16,450 nt of DNA, from NCBI GenBank assembly GCA_003695135.1, contig RFIR01000380.1, forward strand, positions 1-16,450, read 5' to 3'. The notes beneath the pieces are model-generated. The model was given only the letters and a program-made list of their open reading frames with translations. It was not told the DNA's origin and searched no databases. A program made the translations under genes and the position numbers. Shown piece after piece: positions 1-6,942 of this stretch (position 1 is its first letter; every line of letters starts with the position of its first letter). The stretch is from Alphaproteobacteria bacterium (lineage in GTDB: Bacteria; Pseudomonadota; Alphaproteobacteria; Rhodobacterales; Rhodobacteraceae).

Positions 1-50
1 AGCGGGCCGAAGCTCTTGTGCAGGTCCTCGATGCGGATGCTCTCGCTCAT
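1..50 (-). CDS. Amino-acid ABC transporter ATP-binding protein (5' end only)
   Basis: Only the first 16 codons are in the window; the gene reads off the left edge on the minus strand. The ATG at 50-48 gives MSESIRIEDLHKSFGP, the usual opening of a GlnQ/HisP-type ATPase, where the aromatic A-loop strand ends in K-x-F-G. It lies 3 bases after the stop of the permease gene, in the same orientation, so it is co-transcribed with both permeases and probably translationally coupled to them. The Walker motifs are outside the window, so the assignment rests on this opening peptide and on gene order. Confidence 0.85.
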   Translation of the reverse strand, partial: MSESIRIEDLHKSFGP

Positions 51-53
51 CGC

Positions 54-719
54 TCAGTCGCTCTTTCGCAGCATGCGTTCCAGCACATAGGTGCCCTGCA
101 CCACCGGGTAGAGCACCACGAAGAAGATCAGGGCGACGGCGGTGTAGGATTCGATGGGGTTGAAGTTGAGATCGGCGATCAGCTTGGCCTGGTTGAGCGT
201 CTCGACATAGGCGACCACTGAGGCGAGCGTCGACATCTTGAATACCTCGATGCCGCGATTGGTCAGCGCGGGCAGCACCCGCCGGATCGCCACCGGCAGG
301 ATGATGCGGCGCATGGTCTGGGCATGGGTCATGCCCAGCGCCTTGCCCGCCTCCCACTGCTCCGGCTCGATCGACTGGATGCCAGCGCGGTAGATCTCGG
401 CCGAGAACGCCATGGTGTTGAGCGAGATGCCCAGCACCGCGGCCAGGAACGGATCGACGTCGATGCCGGTCAGGATCGGGAAGGCGTAGTAGAACCAGAT
501 GATCTGCACCAGCACCGGGGTGTTGCGGAAGACCTCGACGAAGGCGCGCGCCGGCCAGCTGAACAGCGGGTGGCGGGCATGGCGGGCGATGCCGACCACC
601 AGCCCGCCCGACAGGCCGAGGATCACGGTGACCAGAAAGATGGTGACGGTGCCCTTCAGCCCGACCCACAGCACCGGCCAGTTCTCGATGATGGTGGCGA
701 AATCCCAGCTGTGATGCAT
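54..719 (-). CDS. Polar amino-acid-type ABC transporter permease 1 (HisM/GlnP family)
   Basis: A 221-residue inner-membrane permease of the His/Glu/Gln/Arg importer family, typical length. Hydrophobic segments lie near residues 18-43, 65-85, 90-110 and 190-212. The cytoplasmic EAA loop (QWEAGKALGMTHAQTMRRII, followed by LP) fits the E-A-x3-G-x9-I-x-L-P pattern that docks on the ATPase. The start at 719 is supported by a GAGGG ribosome site formed from the end of the upstream permease; the two genes are 10 bases apart. It should pair with permease 2 as the transmembrane core. The substrate cannot be read from the permease. The divergent sulfatase and shared palindrome make a sulfate ester or its amine product a possibility, but an ordinary amino acid is equally allowed by the family. 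Confidence 0.93.
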   Translation of the reverse strand: MHHSWDFATIIENWPVLWVGLKGTVTIFLVTVILGLSGGLVVGIARHARHPLFSWPARAFVEVFRNTPVLVQIIWFYYAFPILTGIDVDPFLAAVLGISLNTMAFSAEIYRAGIQSIEPEQWEAGKALGMTHAQTMRRIILPVAIRRVLPALTNRGIEVFKMSTLASVVAYVETLNQAKLIADLNFNPIESYTAVALIFFVVLYPVVQGTYVLERMLRKSD

Positions 720-729
720 CCGCCCGCCC

Positions 730-1404
730 TCAGCGCACCGTGCTTTCGCCCGAACGGGCCAGCCGGTGCTCGATCATGATCGACAGCTGGCTGAAGGCGA
801 AGATCAGCACGAAATACATCACCGCCACGATGGTATAGACCTCCAGCGGGCGAAAGGTCTTCTGCGCCAGATCGTTGGCCTGAAACATCAGATCGGCATA
901 GGAGACCGTGGAGACCAGCGTGGTGGTCTTCAGAAGCTCGATGGAGCGTTCCATGAAGGCCGGGATCATCCGCTTGACAGCCTGGGGCAGGATCACCCGG
1001 CGCAGCGACTGGCCATAGGTCATGCCGATGGCGCGCGCGCCCTCCCACTGGCCGCGGTCGATCGACTGGATGCCGCCGCGGAAGATCTCGGCGAAGAAGG
1101 CCGAGGACTGGATCGAGAAGGTCACGATCGCGGCGATGAACGGCGTCATGCGCACATCGATCAGGATCGGCAGGGCGAAGAAGAACCAGAACAGCTGCAC
1201 CAGCGGCGGGGTGGTGCGGAAGAATTCGATGATGAAGCCAGAGACGGCAGAGACCGGCCGCAGGCGCGACAGCCGCATCAGCGCGAGGAACAGCCCCAGC
1301 GGGATGCCGAAGACAAGCGCGAGCCCGGTGACCTTGAGCGTGTTGACAAGCCCCAGCAGGAGCAGGTCGAAATCGGCCAGCACCGCAAGGAAGTTCCATT
1401 CCAT
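730..1404 (-). CDS. Polar amino-acid-type ABC transporter permease 2 (HisQ/GlnP family)
   Basis: A 224-residue inner-membrane permease, paralogous to permease 1. The frame stays open upstream to 1485, but I start it at the ATG at 1404 (MEWNFLAVLADFDLLLLGLV). This matches family N-termini, keeps the 24-bp palindrome in the leader, and has a GGAACG ribosome site in front. The EAA loop is visible (QWEGARAIGMTYGQSLRRVI then LP), as is the conserved E-x-F-R-T-T-P-P-L-V-Q segment after the first helix. It is the first importer gene seen in transcription order and lies next to the operator, so the promoter for permease 2, permease 1 and ATPase is probably in 1405-1508. No substrate-binding protein gene lies on this side. 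Confidence 0.92.
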   Translation of the reverse strand: MEWNFLAVLADFDLLLLGLVNTLKVTGLALVFGIPLGLFLALMRLSRLRPVSAVSGFIIEFFRTTPPLVQLFWFFFALPILIDVRMTPFIAAIVTFSIQSSAFFAEIFRGGIQSIDRGQWEGARAIGMTYGQSLRRVILPQAVKRMIPAFMERSIELLKTTTLVSTVSYADLMFQANDLAQKTFRPLEVYTIVAVMYFVLIFAFSQLSIMIEHRLARSGESTVR

Positions 1405-1460
1405 CGTCAACGTTCCGGCTTCGCGGCGGGTCACGGCCGCCCTTGTCGTTTCGCTCAGCC

Positions 1461-1484
1461 TGTATGATTGTCGACAATCATACA
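1461..1484. promoter_or_regulatory. Perfect 24-bp palindromic operator in the importer/sulfatase divergent gap
   Basis: The half-site TGTATGATTGTC (1461-1472) is followed directly by its exact reverse complement (1473-1484), a perfect 12+12 palindrome with a TTGTCGACAA core. It lies 57 bases before the importer start and 24 bases before the sulfatase start. An AT-rich symmetric site with a short TTGT...ACAA core is typical of GntR-family (FadR/FCD or similar) repressors. No such regulator is encoded in the window. On the minus strand a TTGTCT (1492-1487) and AATCAT (1469-1464) pair with a 17-base spacer could form an importer promoter overlapping the palindrome. The symmetry is seen directly; the regulator family is inferred. 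Confidence 0.8.
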
Positions 1485-1508
1485 AGAGACAATCAGGGGA
1501 GCGTGCCG

Positions 1509-3053
1509 GTGAAGCCCAACATCCTGTTCATCCAGGTCGACCAGCTCAACGCGCTGTCGCTGGCCGCCTATGGCAATCGGGTGACGCGCACCCCCAATCT
1601 CGACCGGCTGGCCGAAAACGGTGCGGTGTTCGAAACCGCCTACTGCAACTTTCCGCTCTGCGCGCCCTCGCGCTTCTCGATGGCGACCGGGCAGCTCTGC
1701 TCAACCATCGGCGCCTTCGACAATGCCGCCGAGATGGGGGCGGAGTTTCCCACCTATGCCCATTACCTGCGCGATCTGGGCTATCAGACCGCGCTGTCGG
1801 GCAAGATGCATTTCATCGGCCCCGACCAGCATCACGGCTTCGAGACCCGGCTGACCGCCGACCTCTACCCGGCCGATTTCAGCTGGGTGCCGAACTGGGC
1901 CGACGAGGGCGAGCGCGACACCAACGATGCCCGCTCGGTGCTGGTCTCGGGCGTGTGCGCGCGCAGCGTGCAGATCGATTTCGACGAGGAGGTGACCTTT
2001 CGCGCCCGGCGGCACCTCTATGACATCGCACGCTCGGCCGACGACCGGCCGTTCTTCCTGCAGGTCTCCTACACCCACCCGCACGAGCCCTATCTGTGCA
2101 CGCAGGAATTCTGGGACCTCTACGAAGGCGTCGAGATCCCGCTGCCGCGGGTGCCGGCGATGCGCGCCAACGAGCATGACGCGCATTCGATCCGCGTGCT
2201 GCGGGATTTCGGCATGCTCGACCTCACCTTCGCCGACGAGGACATATTGCGCGCGCGCCGGGCGCATTACGGCGCGATCAGCTTCATCGACCGCATGATC
2301 GGCGCGCTGCTCGACACGCTGAACGCGACGGGTGCCGATCGCAACACCGTCATCGTCTTCACCGCCGATCACGGCGAGTTCCTGGGTGAGCGCGGGATGT
2401 GGTTCAAGAAGCATTTCTATGAGCCGGCGCTGCGCGTGCCGCTCTTCATCCATGCGCCCTGGATCGCGCCGCAGCGGGTCGGTGTCGCCGCCTCGCTGGT
2501 CGATCTGCTGCCCAGCTTCAACGGGCTGGCGACCGGCTCGGTCTGGACGCCGGAGATCGAGCCGCTGGAAGGGGACGATCTCACCGCCTTTCTCGACCTG
2601 CCCGGTCCGGGGCCGGAGCGGACCATCCGCGCCGAATACCTCGCCGAATCGGCGCTGGCGCCGATCTTCATGCTGCGGCGGGGTCGCTGGAAATACATCG
2701 CCTCATCGGCCGATCCGGCGCTGCTCTTCGATCTCGAATCCGATCCCGACGAGCTGCACAACCTCGCCGGCCGCCCGGAACACGCCGGAATCGAGGCCGC
2801 ATTCCGCGAGGCGGTGGCCACGGGCTGGGACGAGGCGGCACTGACCGAGCGTATCCTGCTCAGCCAGCGGCGCCGGGCGCTGATCCTGCGGGCGCAGATG
2901 AAGGGGCTGCGCCCGCGCTGGAACCATGGCGAGGCGCCGGGCGAGAAGGTGGCATGGTACCGCGGCGAGCAGGGCTACAACGAATGGGCCTTCGACTTTC
3001 TGCCCGACCCGGCGGTGCCGCAGGAAATCGCGCCGCGGCAGGGTGCCGGCTGA
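1509..3053 (+). CDS. betC: Choline-sulfatase-like sulfatase (BetC type)
   Basis: A 514-residue type I sulfatase of the alkaline-phosphatase superfamily. It should hydrolyse a sulfate ester, most likely choline-O-sulfate, to sulfate plus the alcohol. The formylglycine signature CAPSR is at residues 51-55, so Cys51 would be matured to formylglycine. The metal-site D11-Q12, the SGKMH motif (K99, H101) and D287-H288 in TADHGE, followed by GERGMWFKK (K300/K301), are present. The run SGKMHFIGPDQHHGF, the DLYPADFSW segment and the C-terminal WYRGEQGYNEWAFDF region resemble BetC more than arylsulfatases. There is no signal peptide, so it is cytoplasmic, as BetC is. I prefer the GTG at 1509, with AGGGGA ending 8 bases before it; the in-frame GTG at 1503 is too close to that site. 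The exact substrate is not proven. Confidence 0.82.
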   Translation: MKPNILFIQVDQLNALSLAAYGNRVTRTPNLDRLAENGAVFETAYCNFPLCAPSRFSMATGQLCSTIGAFDNAAEMGAEFPTYAHYLRDLGYQTALSGKMHFIGPDQHHGFETRLTADLYPADFSWVPNWADEGERDTNDARSVLVSGVCARSVQIDFDEEVTFRARRHLYDIARSADDRPFFLQVSYTHPHEPYLCTQEFWDLYEGVEIPLPRVPAMRANEHDAHSIRVLRDFGMLDLTFADEDILRARRAHYGAISFIDRMIGALLDTLNATGADRNTVIVFTADHGEFLGERGMWFKKHFYEPALRVPLFIHAPWIAPQRVGVAASLVDLLPSFNGLATGSVWTPEIEPLEGDDLTAFLDLPGPGPERTIRAEYLAESALAPIFMLRRGRWKYIASSADPALLFDLESDPDELHNLAGRPEHAGIEAAFREAVATGWDEAALTERILLSQRRRALILRAQMKGLRPRWNHGEAPGEKVAWYRGEQGYNEWAFDFLPDPAVPQEIAPRQGAG

Positions 3054-3070
3054 ACGGACCGCGCAGACGT

Positions 3071-3087
3071 GCGCCCGGACCGGGCGC
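3071..3087. terminator. GC hairpin between convergent genes
   Basis: GCGCCCGG (3071-3078) and CCGGGCGC (3080-3087) are perfect inverted arms around a single A, folding in practice as a 6-bp stem with a 5-base loop. It occupies most of the 38-bp gap between the sulfatase stop and the stop of the methyltransferase on the other strand. A symmetric stem here could terminate both transcripts, but there is no T-tract on either side, so intrinsic terminator strength is uncertain. Confidence 0.45.
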
Positions 3088-3091
3088 GCCG

Positions 3092-4216
3092 TTATCGGAC
3101 CAGCGCGGCCCCCTCGGCCAGTGCGGCCAGCTTGGCATAGGCGATGTCGGGATCGACCGCGCCGAATCCGGCAAAGGTGCCGAAGCCGCAATCGGAGCCG
3201 GCGATGACGCGATCCGGCCCGACGATCCCGGTAAACCGCTCGATGCGCTGGGCGACCAGCCGCGGATGCTCGACGAAATTGGTGGTGCTGTCGATCACGC
3301 CGGGCACCAGGATGCGGTCATCGGGGATCTCGCGCCGGCGGTCGCGGAACACCTCCCATTCATGGGCGTGGCGCGGATTGGATGTCTCGAACAACAGATA
3401 GCGCGCCCGGACCGCCATCAGCGTGGAAAACACCTTGTCCATGGCGATGTCACAGACATGCGGCCCCTCGTAATTGCCCCAGCAGATATGCACGCGCACC
3501 TTGTCCTGCGGCACCTCCTGCAACGCGTGATTGAGCGCCTCGACATGGCTTGCGGCGATGCGCAGGAACGCCTCGTCGTCCAGATCGGCAAACAGCATGT
3601 GCCGCGACAGGGCGAGATCGGGGCAGTCGATCTGCAGATCGAGCCCCGCAGCGGCGATGGTCTCGTATTCGCCCTTCATCGCATCGGCCAGCGCGGCCAG
3701 ATAGGCCTCGCGGCTGGGGTAGTGGGCGTTCTGCAGAAAGAGCGAGATCACCCCGGGCGAGGCGGCATTCATGAACGCGCGTTCAACCCCGTGCGCGGCC
3801 ATCGCCGCCCTGAGATTGGCAATGTCCTTTTCCAGCTCGCCATTGTTCTTCGCGCGGACCTCGCCGACGCATTGCGGCCGCGCATATTGCGGCGTGCCGC
3901 CGGCCTCGGCCAGCCGCTTCAGAAAGCCGGGATAGAGCTTCAGATCGGCCGGGGCGTTGCGCGGGGAATCGCCGTCAAACCCGGTATAGCGGTCCTTGAC
4001 ATAGGTGGCGTAGGAGATCTTGGAGGTCTCGCCATCCGACACGATGTCGATTCCGGCCTCGCGCTGCCGGCGCACCGTGTCGGACACCGCGCGGCGCATG
4101 CAGGCATCGAATTCCGCCTGATCGAAGGGCTCGCCCCGTTCGCGGGCGAAGATGAAATCCACCACCTCCTGGCTGCGCGGCAGCGAGCCGACATGGGTTG
4201 TTCTGATTGCGGTCAT
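3092..4216 (-). CDS. Cobalamin-independent methionine synthase-like (core-MetE family) methyltransferase
   Basis: A 374-residue protein matching only the C-terminal catalytic barrel of MetE (COG0620), opening with TTHVGSLPR. The family uses zinc to activate a thiol for methyl transfer or related chemistry. The expected zinc ligands are visible: H243 and C245 in VHICWGNYEGPH, E277 in LLFETSNPRHAHE and C343 in GSDCGFGTF. It lacks the N-terminal duplicate barrel of full MetE (about 750 residues), so it is a core-MetE or a member of the broader uncharacterised group. The ATG at 4216 follows GGGGA by 6 bases. It is convergent with the sulfatase and divergent from the tetR gene. It may make methionine from a methylated donor other than methyl-tetrahydrofolate-polyglutamate; the substrate cannot be assigned. 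Confidence 0.85.
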   Translation of the reverse strand: MTAIRTTHVGSLPRSQEVVDFIFARERGEPFDQAEFDACMRRAVSDTVRRQREAGIDIVSDGETSKISYATYVKDRYTGFDGDSPRNAPADLKLYPGFLKRLAEAGGTPQYARPQCVGEVRAKNNGELEKDIANLRAAMAAHGVERAFMNAASPGVISLFLQNAHYPSREAYLAALADAMKGEYETIAAAGLDLQIDCPDLALSRHMLFADLDDEAFLRIAASHVEALNHALQEVPQDKVRVHICWGNYEGPHVCDIAMDKVFSTLMAVRARYLLFETSNPRHAHEWEVFRDRRREIPDDRILVPGVIDSTTNFVEHPRLVAQRIERFTGIVGPDRVIAGSDCGFGTFAGFGAVDPDIAYAKLAALAEGAALVR

Positions 4217-4330
4217 CCGAATCCCCGTTCCGGTTTCGACCGATTATCTCGCATCTGTAGCGCATGGGCGCCAGCCTCCGGCGTCCGGGTCGCGAATTGC
4301 CTCGCCCGGCGGGCATTCGCGCGGCGGGCC

Positions 4331-4359
4331 TTGAAATGACTGACCGGTCGGTTATTTAT
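4331..4359 (+). promoter_or_regulatory. Promoter of the tetR-efflux operon with embedded TetR-type operator
   Basis: The arms AATGACTGACC (4335-4345) and GGTCGGTTATT (4346-4356) form a 22-bp palindrome with 9 of 11 pairs matching, centred on ACCGGT. This is a common TetR-family operator core. TTGAAA at 4331-4336 is a good -35 element, and an AT-rich stretch at 4353-4359 sits 16-17 bases later where a -10 would be, although it matches the consensus poorly. The operator fills the spacer, so a bound repressor would block RNA polymerase. The simplest reading is autorepression by the TetR protein encoded 24 bases downstream. Confidence 0.7.
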
Positions 4360-4382
4360 TGGATGTCAATCGAAGGTGCGAG

Positions 4383-5030
4383 ATGACCGGCAAGCGCAAG
4401 CCCAAGTTCCGCCGCCGCGCCGGGGACCGCCCGGACGAGATCCTCGACGCAGCGCTGAGACTGTTCCTGAAACACGGATTCGCGCAAACCACCGTCCAGA
4501 GCATCGCCGCTGCCGCCGGATTGTCCAAGGGCGCGCTCTATCTCTACTTTCCCTCCAAGGAGGCGCTGCTCGAGGGGCTGGTCAACCGTGCCGTCGCCCC
4601 GGTGGCCGAGCGGGTGGTCGCCGATCTTTCGGAACGCCGCGACCATCCGCGGCAGGCGATCGCGCAGGCATTGTCGGGCTTTGCCGCCGCGCTCGAGGAC
4701 GAAAGGACCGTCGCGGTGCCGATGCTGGTCATCCGCGAGGCACCGCAGCTGCCCCGCATCGCCGCGATCTACCGCGAGCGGGTGCTCTCGCGCGTCCTGC
4801 CGGCGCTGGTCGGGCTGATCGAGGATGGCATCGCCCGCGGGCTGATCCGGCCGGTCGATGCCGAGCTGACCGTGCGCACCCTGGTCGGGCCGGTGGTTGC
4901 GCATGTCATCCTCGCCCGGGTCTTCGGGGTGGTGCCGCCGGGCGGGCTGGCGCTCGAGCGTTTCGTCGCCCACCATCTCGACATCGTGTTCCGCGGCCTC
5001 GATCCGGACCGGCAGGGAGGCCGATCATGA
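4383..5030 (+). CDS. TetR/AcrR-family transcriptional repressor
   Basis: A 215-residue regulator. The N-terminal helix-turn-helix is clear: ILDAALRLFLKHGFAQTTVQ, then SIAAAAGLSKGALYLYFPSK, ending in the conserved YxYFPSKEAL. The remainder is an alpha-helical ligand-binding and dimer domain. The ATG at 4383 follows GAAGG by about 5 bases; a longer TTG start at 4359 would sit inside the promoter and is unlikely. Its stop overlaps the start of the adaptor gene (ATGA at 5027-5030), so repressor and exporter are made from one message. The layout tetR-adaptor-ATPase-permease matches Escherichia coli cecR (ybiH)-ybhGFSR, where CecR controls the exporter and drug sensitivity. It probably binds the operator at 4335-4356 and releases on binding an exporter substrate. 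Confidence 0.93.
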   Translation: MTGKRKPKFRRRAGDRPDEILDAALRLFLKHGFAQTTVQSIAAAAGLSKGALYLYFPSKEALLEGLVNRAVAPVAERVVADLSERRDHPRQAIAQALSGFAAALEDERTVAVPMLVIREAPQLPRIAAIYRERVLSRVLPALVGLIEDGIARGLIRPVDAELTVRTLVGPVVAHVILARVFGVVPPGGLALERFVAHHLDIVFRGLDPDRQGGRS

Positions 5031-5977
5031 GCGATCTGACCCAGTGGCTGATCGGCCTGCTGGCGCTGGTCTTTCCCGGGCTGGCCGAGCCCGAGCCGAC
5101 CGGTTTCAACGGCTATGTCGAATCCGATTACGTCTATGTGGCCGCGCAGGCGGCCGGGCGCATCGTGGCGATTTCCGTCGAGGAGGGCGACCGGGTGGCC
5201 GAGGCGCAGCTGCTGTTCAGCCTCGAGAACACCCAGCAGGTCGCCGCGGTGCAGGCGGCCGAGGCGCGGGTCGAGATGGCCGTGGCCCGGCTCGACGATC
5301 TGCGCACCGGCAGCCGTGCCGAGGAGATCGCCGTCATCCGGGCAGAGCTGGCCCGGGCCAAGGCCGAGCGCGACCTCGCCGCGGCCAATCTCGCCCGCGG
5401 CCAGCGCCTGCTGGAGAAGGGCAACATCTCGCAGGCGCAATTCGACAACGAACGCGCCGCGCTTGAAAGTGCCAGGGCCAGGGTCGCCGAGATCGAGGCG
5501 CGGCTGCGCGTGGCCGAACTGCCGGCCCGCGATTCCCGGCGCCAGGCCGCCGAGGCCGAGCTGGAGGCGGCCCGGGCCGAAGCGGCGGCCGCCCGCGCGG
5601 CCCTCGATGACCGGGTGGTGTTCTCGCCCGTTAACGGTACCGTCGACCGGGTGTTCTACGAGACCGGCGAGGTGGCCGGCGCCGGCGCGCCGGTCATCTC
5701 CATCCTGCCCGAGGGCGGGCGGAAGGCGATCTTCTTCATCCCCGAGGCGCGCCGCGCCGCCTTTGCCATCGGCGACGAGATGGCGGTGACCTGCGATGGC
5801 TGCGGCGACGGCATCCGCGCCCGCATCACCCGCTTTGCCAGTGCGCCGCAATACACGCCTCCCATCATCTACAGCCGGGACGAACGCAGCCGGCTGGTGT
5901 TTCTCGCCGAGGCGGCAATCGAGGACGGCTCGGGCCTGCATCCCGGCCAGCCGATCACGCTGGAGCCGCTGCCATGA
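5027..5977 (+). CDS. HlyD-family periplasmic adaptor (YbhG-like)
   Basis: A 316-residue membrane-fusion protein linking an inner-membrane ABC exporter to an outer-membrane channel. A hydrophobic N-terminal segment (about residues 6-20) is a signal or anchor. Next come the first lipoyl half (GYVESDYVYVAAQAAGRIVA), an Ala/Glu/Arg-rich coiled-coil hairpin (about 70-195) and the second lipoyl half (DDRVVFSPVNGTVDRVFYET). The beta-barrel region has the VTCDGCGDGIRARI and YTPPIIYS motifs seen in YbhG-type adaptors. The ATG at 5027 overlaps the tetR stop and has GGGAGG 8 bases upstream. The gene in turn overlaps the ATPase start (ATGA at 5974-5977). No outer-membrane factor gene is nearby, so a TolC homologue elsewhere is presumably used. 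Confidence 0.93.
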   Translation: MSDLTQWLIGLLALVFPGLAEPEPTGFNGYVESDYVYVAAQAAGRIVAISVEEGDRVAEAQLLFSLENTQQVAAVQAAEARVEMAVARLDDLRTGSRAEEIAVIRAELARAKAERDLAAANLARGQRLLEKGNISQAQFDNERAALESARARVAEIEARLRVAELPARDSRRQAAEAELEAARAEAAAARAALDDRVVFSPVNGTVDRVFYETGEVAGAGAPVISILPEGGRKAIFFIPEARRAAFAIGDEMAVTCDGCGDGIRARITRFASAPQYTPPIIYSRDERSRLVFLAEAAIEDGSGLHPGQPITLEPLP

Positions 5978-6942
5978 TCACGGTGGCCGGGCGCAGCTCG
6001 GCGGGGCCGGAGCTGGCGATCTCGGTCACCGGCCTGACCAAGCGCTTCGGCAACAGGACCGTGGTCGACGATTTCGACATGGATGTGCCCAGGGGCACAA
6101 TCTACGGCTTTCTTGGCCCCAATGGCAGCGGCAAGACCACCACCATCCGCATGATGTGCGGGCTGCTCACCCCCGATGGCGGCGGCGGCACCTGCCTCGG
6201 CTTCGACATCCGCAGCCAGTCGCAGCAGATCAAGGAGCGGGTGGGCTACATGACCCAGCGCTTCTCGCTCTACGAGGATCTCACCATCCGCGAGAATCTC
6301 GATTTCATCGCCCGCATGTACGGGGTGCGCGGGCGGCGGGCGCGGGTGGACCGGGCGCTGGAGGAACTCGGGCTCGCCGATCGCGCGCGCCAGCTGGCCG
6401 GCACGCTGTCTGGTGGCTGGAAACAGCGCCTGTCGCTGGCCGCCTGCATGATCCACGACCCCGAGCTGCTGCTGCTCGACGAGCCGACCGCCGGGGTCGA
6501 TCCCAAGGCGCGGCGCGACTTCTGGGAGCAGATCCGCCGTCTGGTCGATGGCGGCATCACCGCGCTGGTCTCCACCCACTACATGGATGAGGCGGTGCAG
6601 TGCGACTTCATCGCCTATATCGCCTATGGCCGCAAGCTGATCGCCGGCAAAGCGCGCGAGATCCCGCGCCGCATCGGCCTTGCCATGTGGCGGGTCGAAG
6701 GCGAGAATCTTGGCGCGCTGGCCGAGGAGCTGCGCGCCTGCCCCGGCATCGACCAGGTGGCCCGGTTCGGGTCGGTGCTGCATGTGGTCGGCACCGATGC
6801 CGCGGCGCTCGACGCGGTCGCCGAACGCTTTGCCCGGCGCGGGCCACAGACATGGACCCGCGACGAGCCGGGGCTGGAGGATGCCTTCATCCACCTCATG
6901 GCAGGGGCGCAGGACAATTTTGCCGACAGGATCGCGTCATGA
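5974..6942 (+). CDS. ABC exporter ATP-binding protein (YbhF-like, single domain)
   Basis: A 322-residue ABC-2-type ATPase. Walker A GPNGSGKT is at residues 48-55, the signature LSGGWKQ at 145-151, Walker B LLLLDEP with D169/E170 and the switch histidine H202 in STHYMDEA. The WKQ variant of the signature is characteristic of YbhF-type proteins. E. coli YbhF carries two nucleotide-binding domains in about 578 residues; this has one, so two copies should pair under the permease. The C-terminal 90 residues (from about 225) are the extension common in drug/antibiotic ABC ATPases. Both ends overlap neighbours by ATGA, indicating coupled, stoichiometric synthesis. It powers export of an unknown, probably toxic small molecule. 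Confidence 0.95.
   Translation: MITVAGRSSAGPELAISVTGLTKRFGNRTVVDDFDMDVPRGTIYGFLGPNGSGKTTTIRMMCGLLTPDGGGGTCLGFDIRSQSQQIKERVGYMTQRFSLYEDLTIRENLDFIARMYGVRGRRARVDRALEELGLADRARQLAGTLSGGWKQRLSLAACMIHDPELLLLDEPTAGVDPKARRDFWEQIRRLVDGGITALVSTHYMDEAVQCDFIAYIAYGRKLIAGKAREIPRRIGLAMWRVEGENLGALAEELRACPGIDQVARFGSVLHVVGTDAAALDAVAERFARRGPQTWTRDEPGLEDAFIHLMAGAQDNFADRIAS

Noticed and set aside
2954..4339. Long plus-strand open frame (461 codons) opposite the MetE-like gene
   Set aside because: It is antisense to a protein with clear zinc-site motifs, is rich in Arg, Gly and Pro without domain character, and arises from GC-biased third positions.
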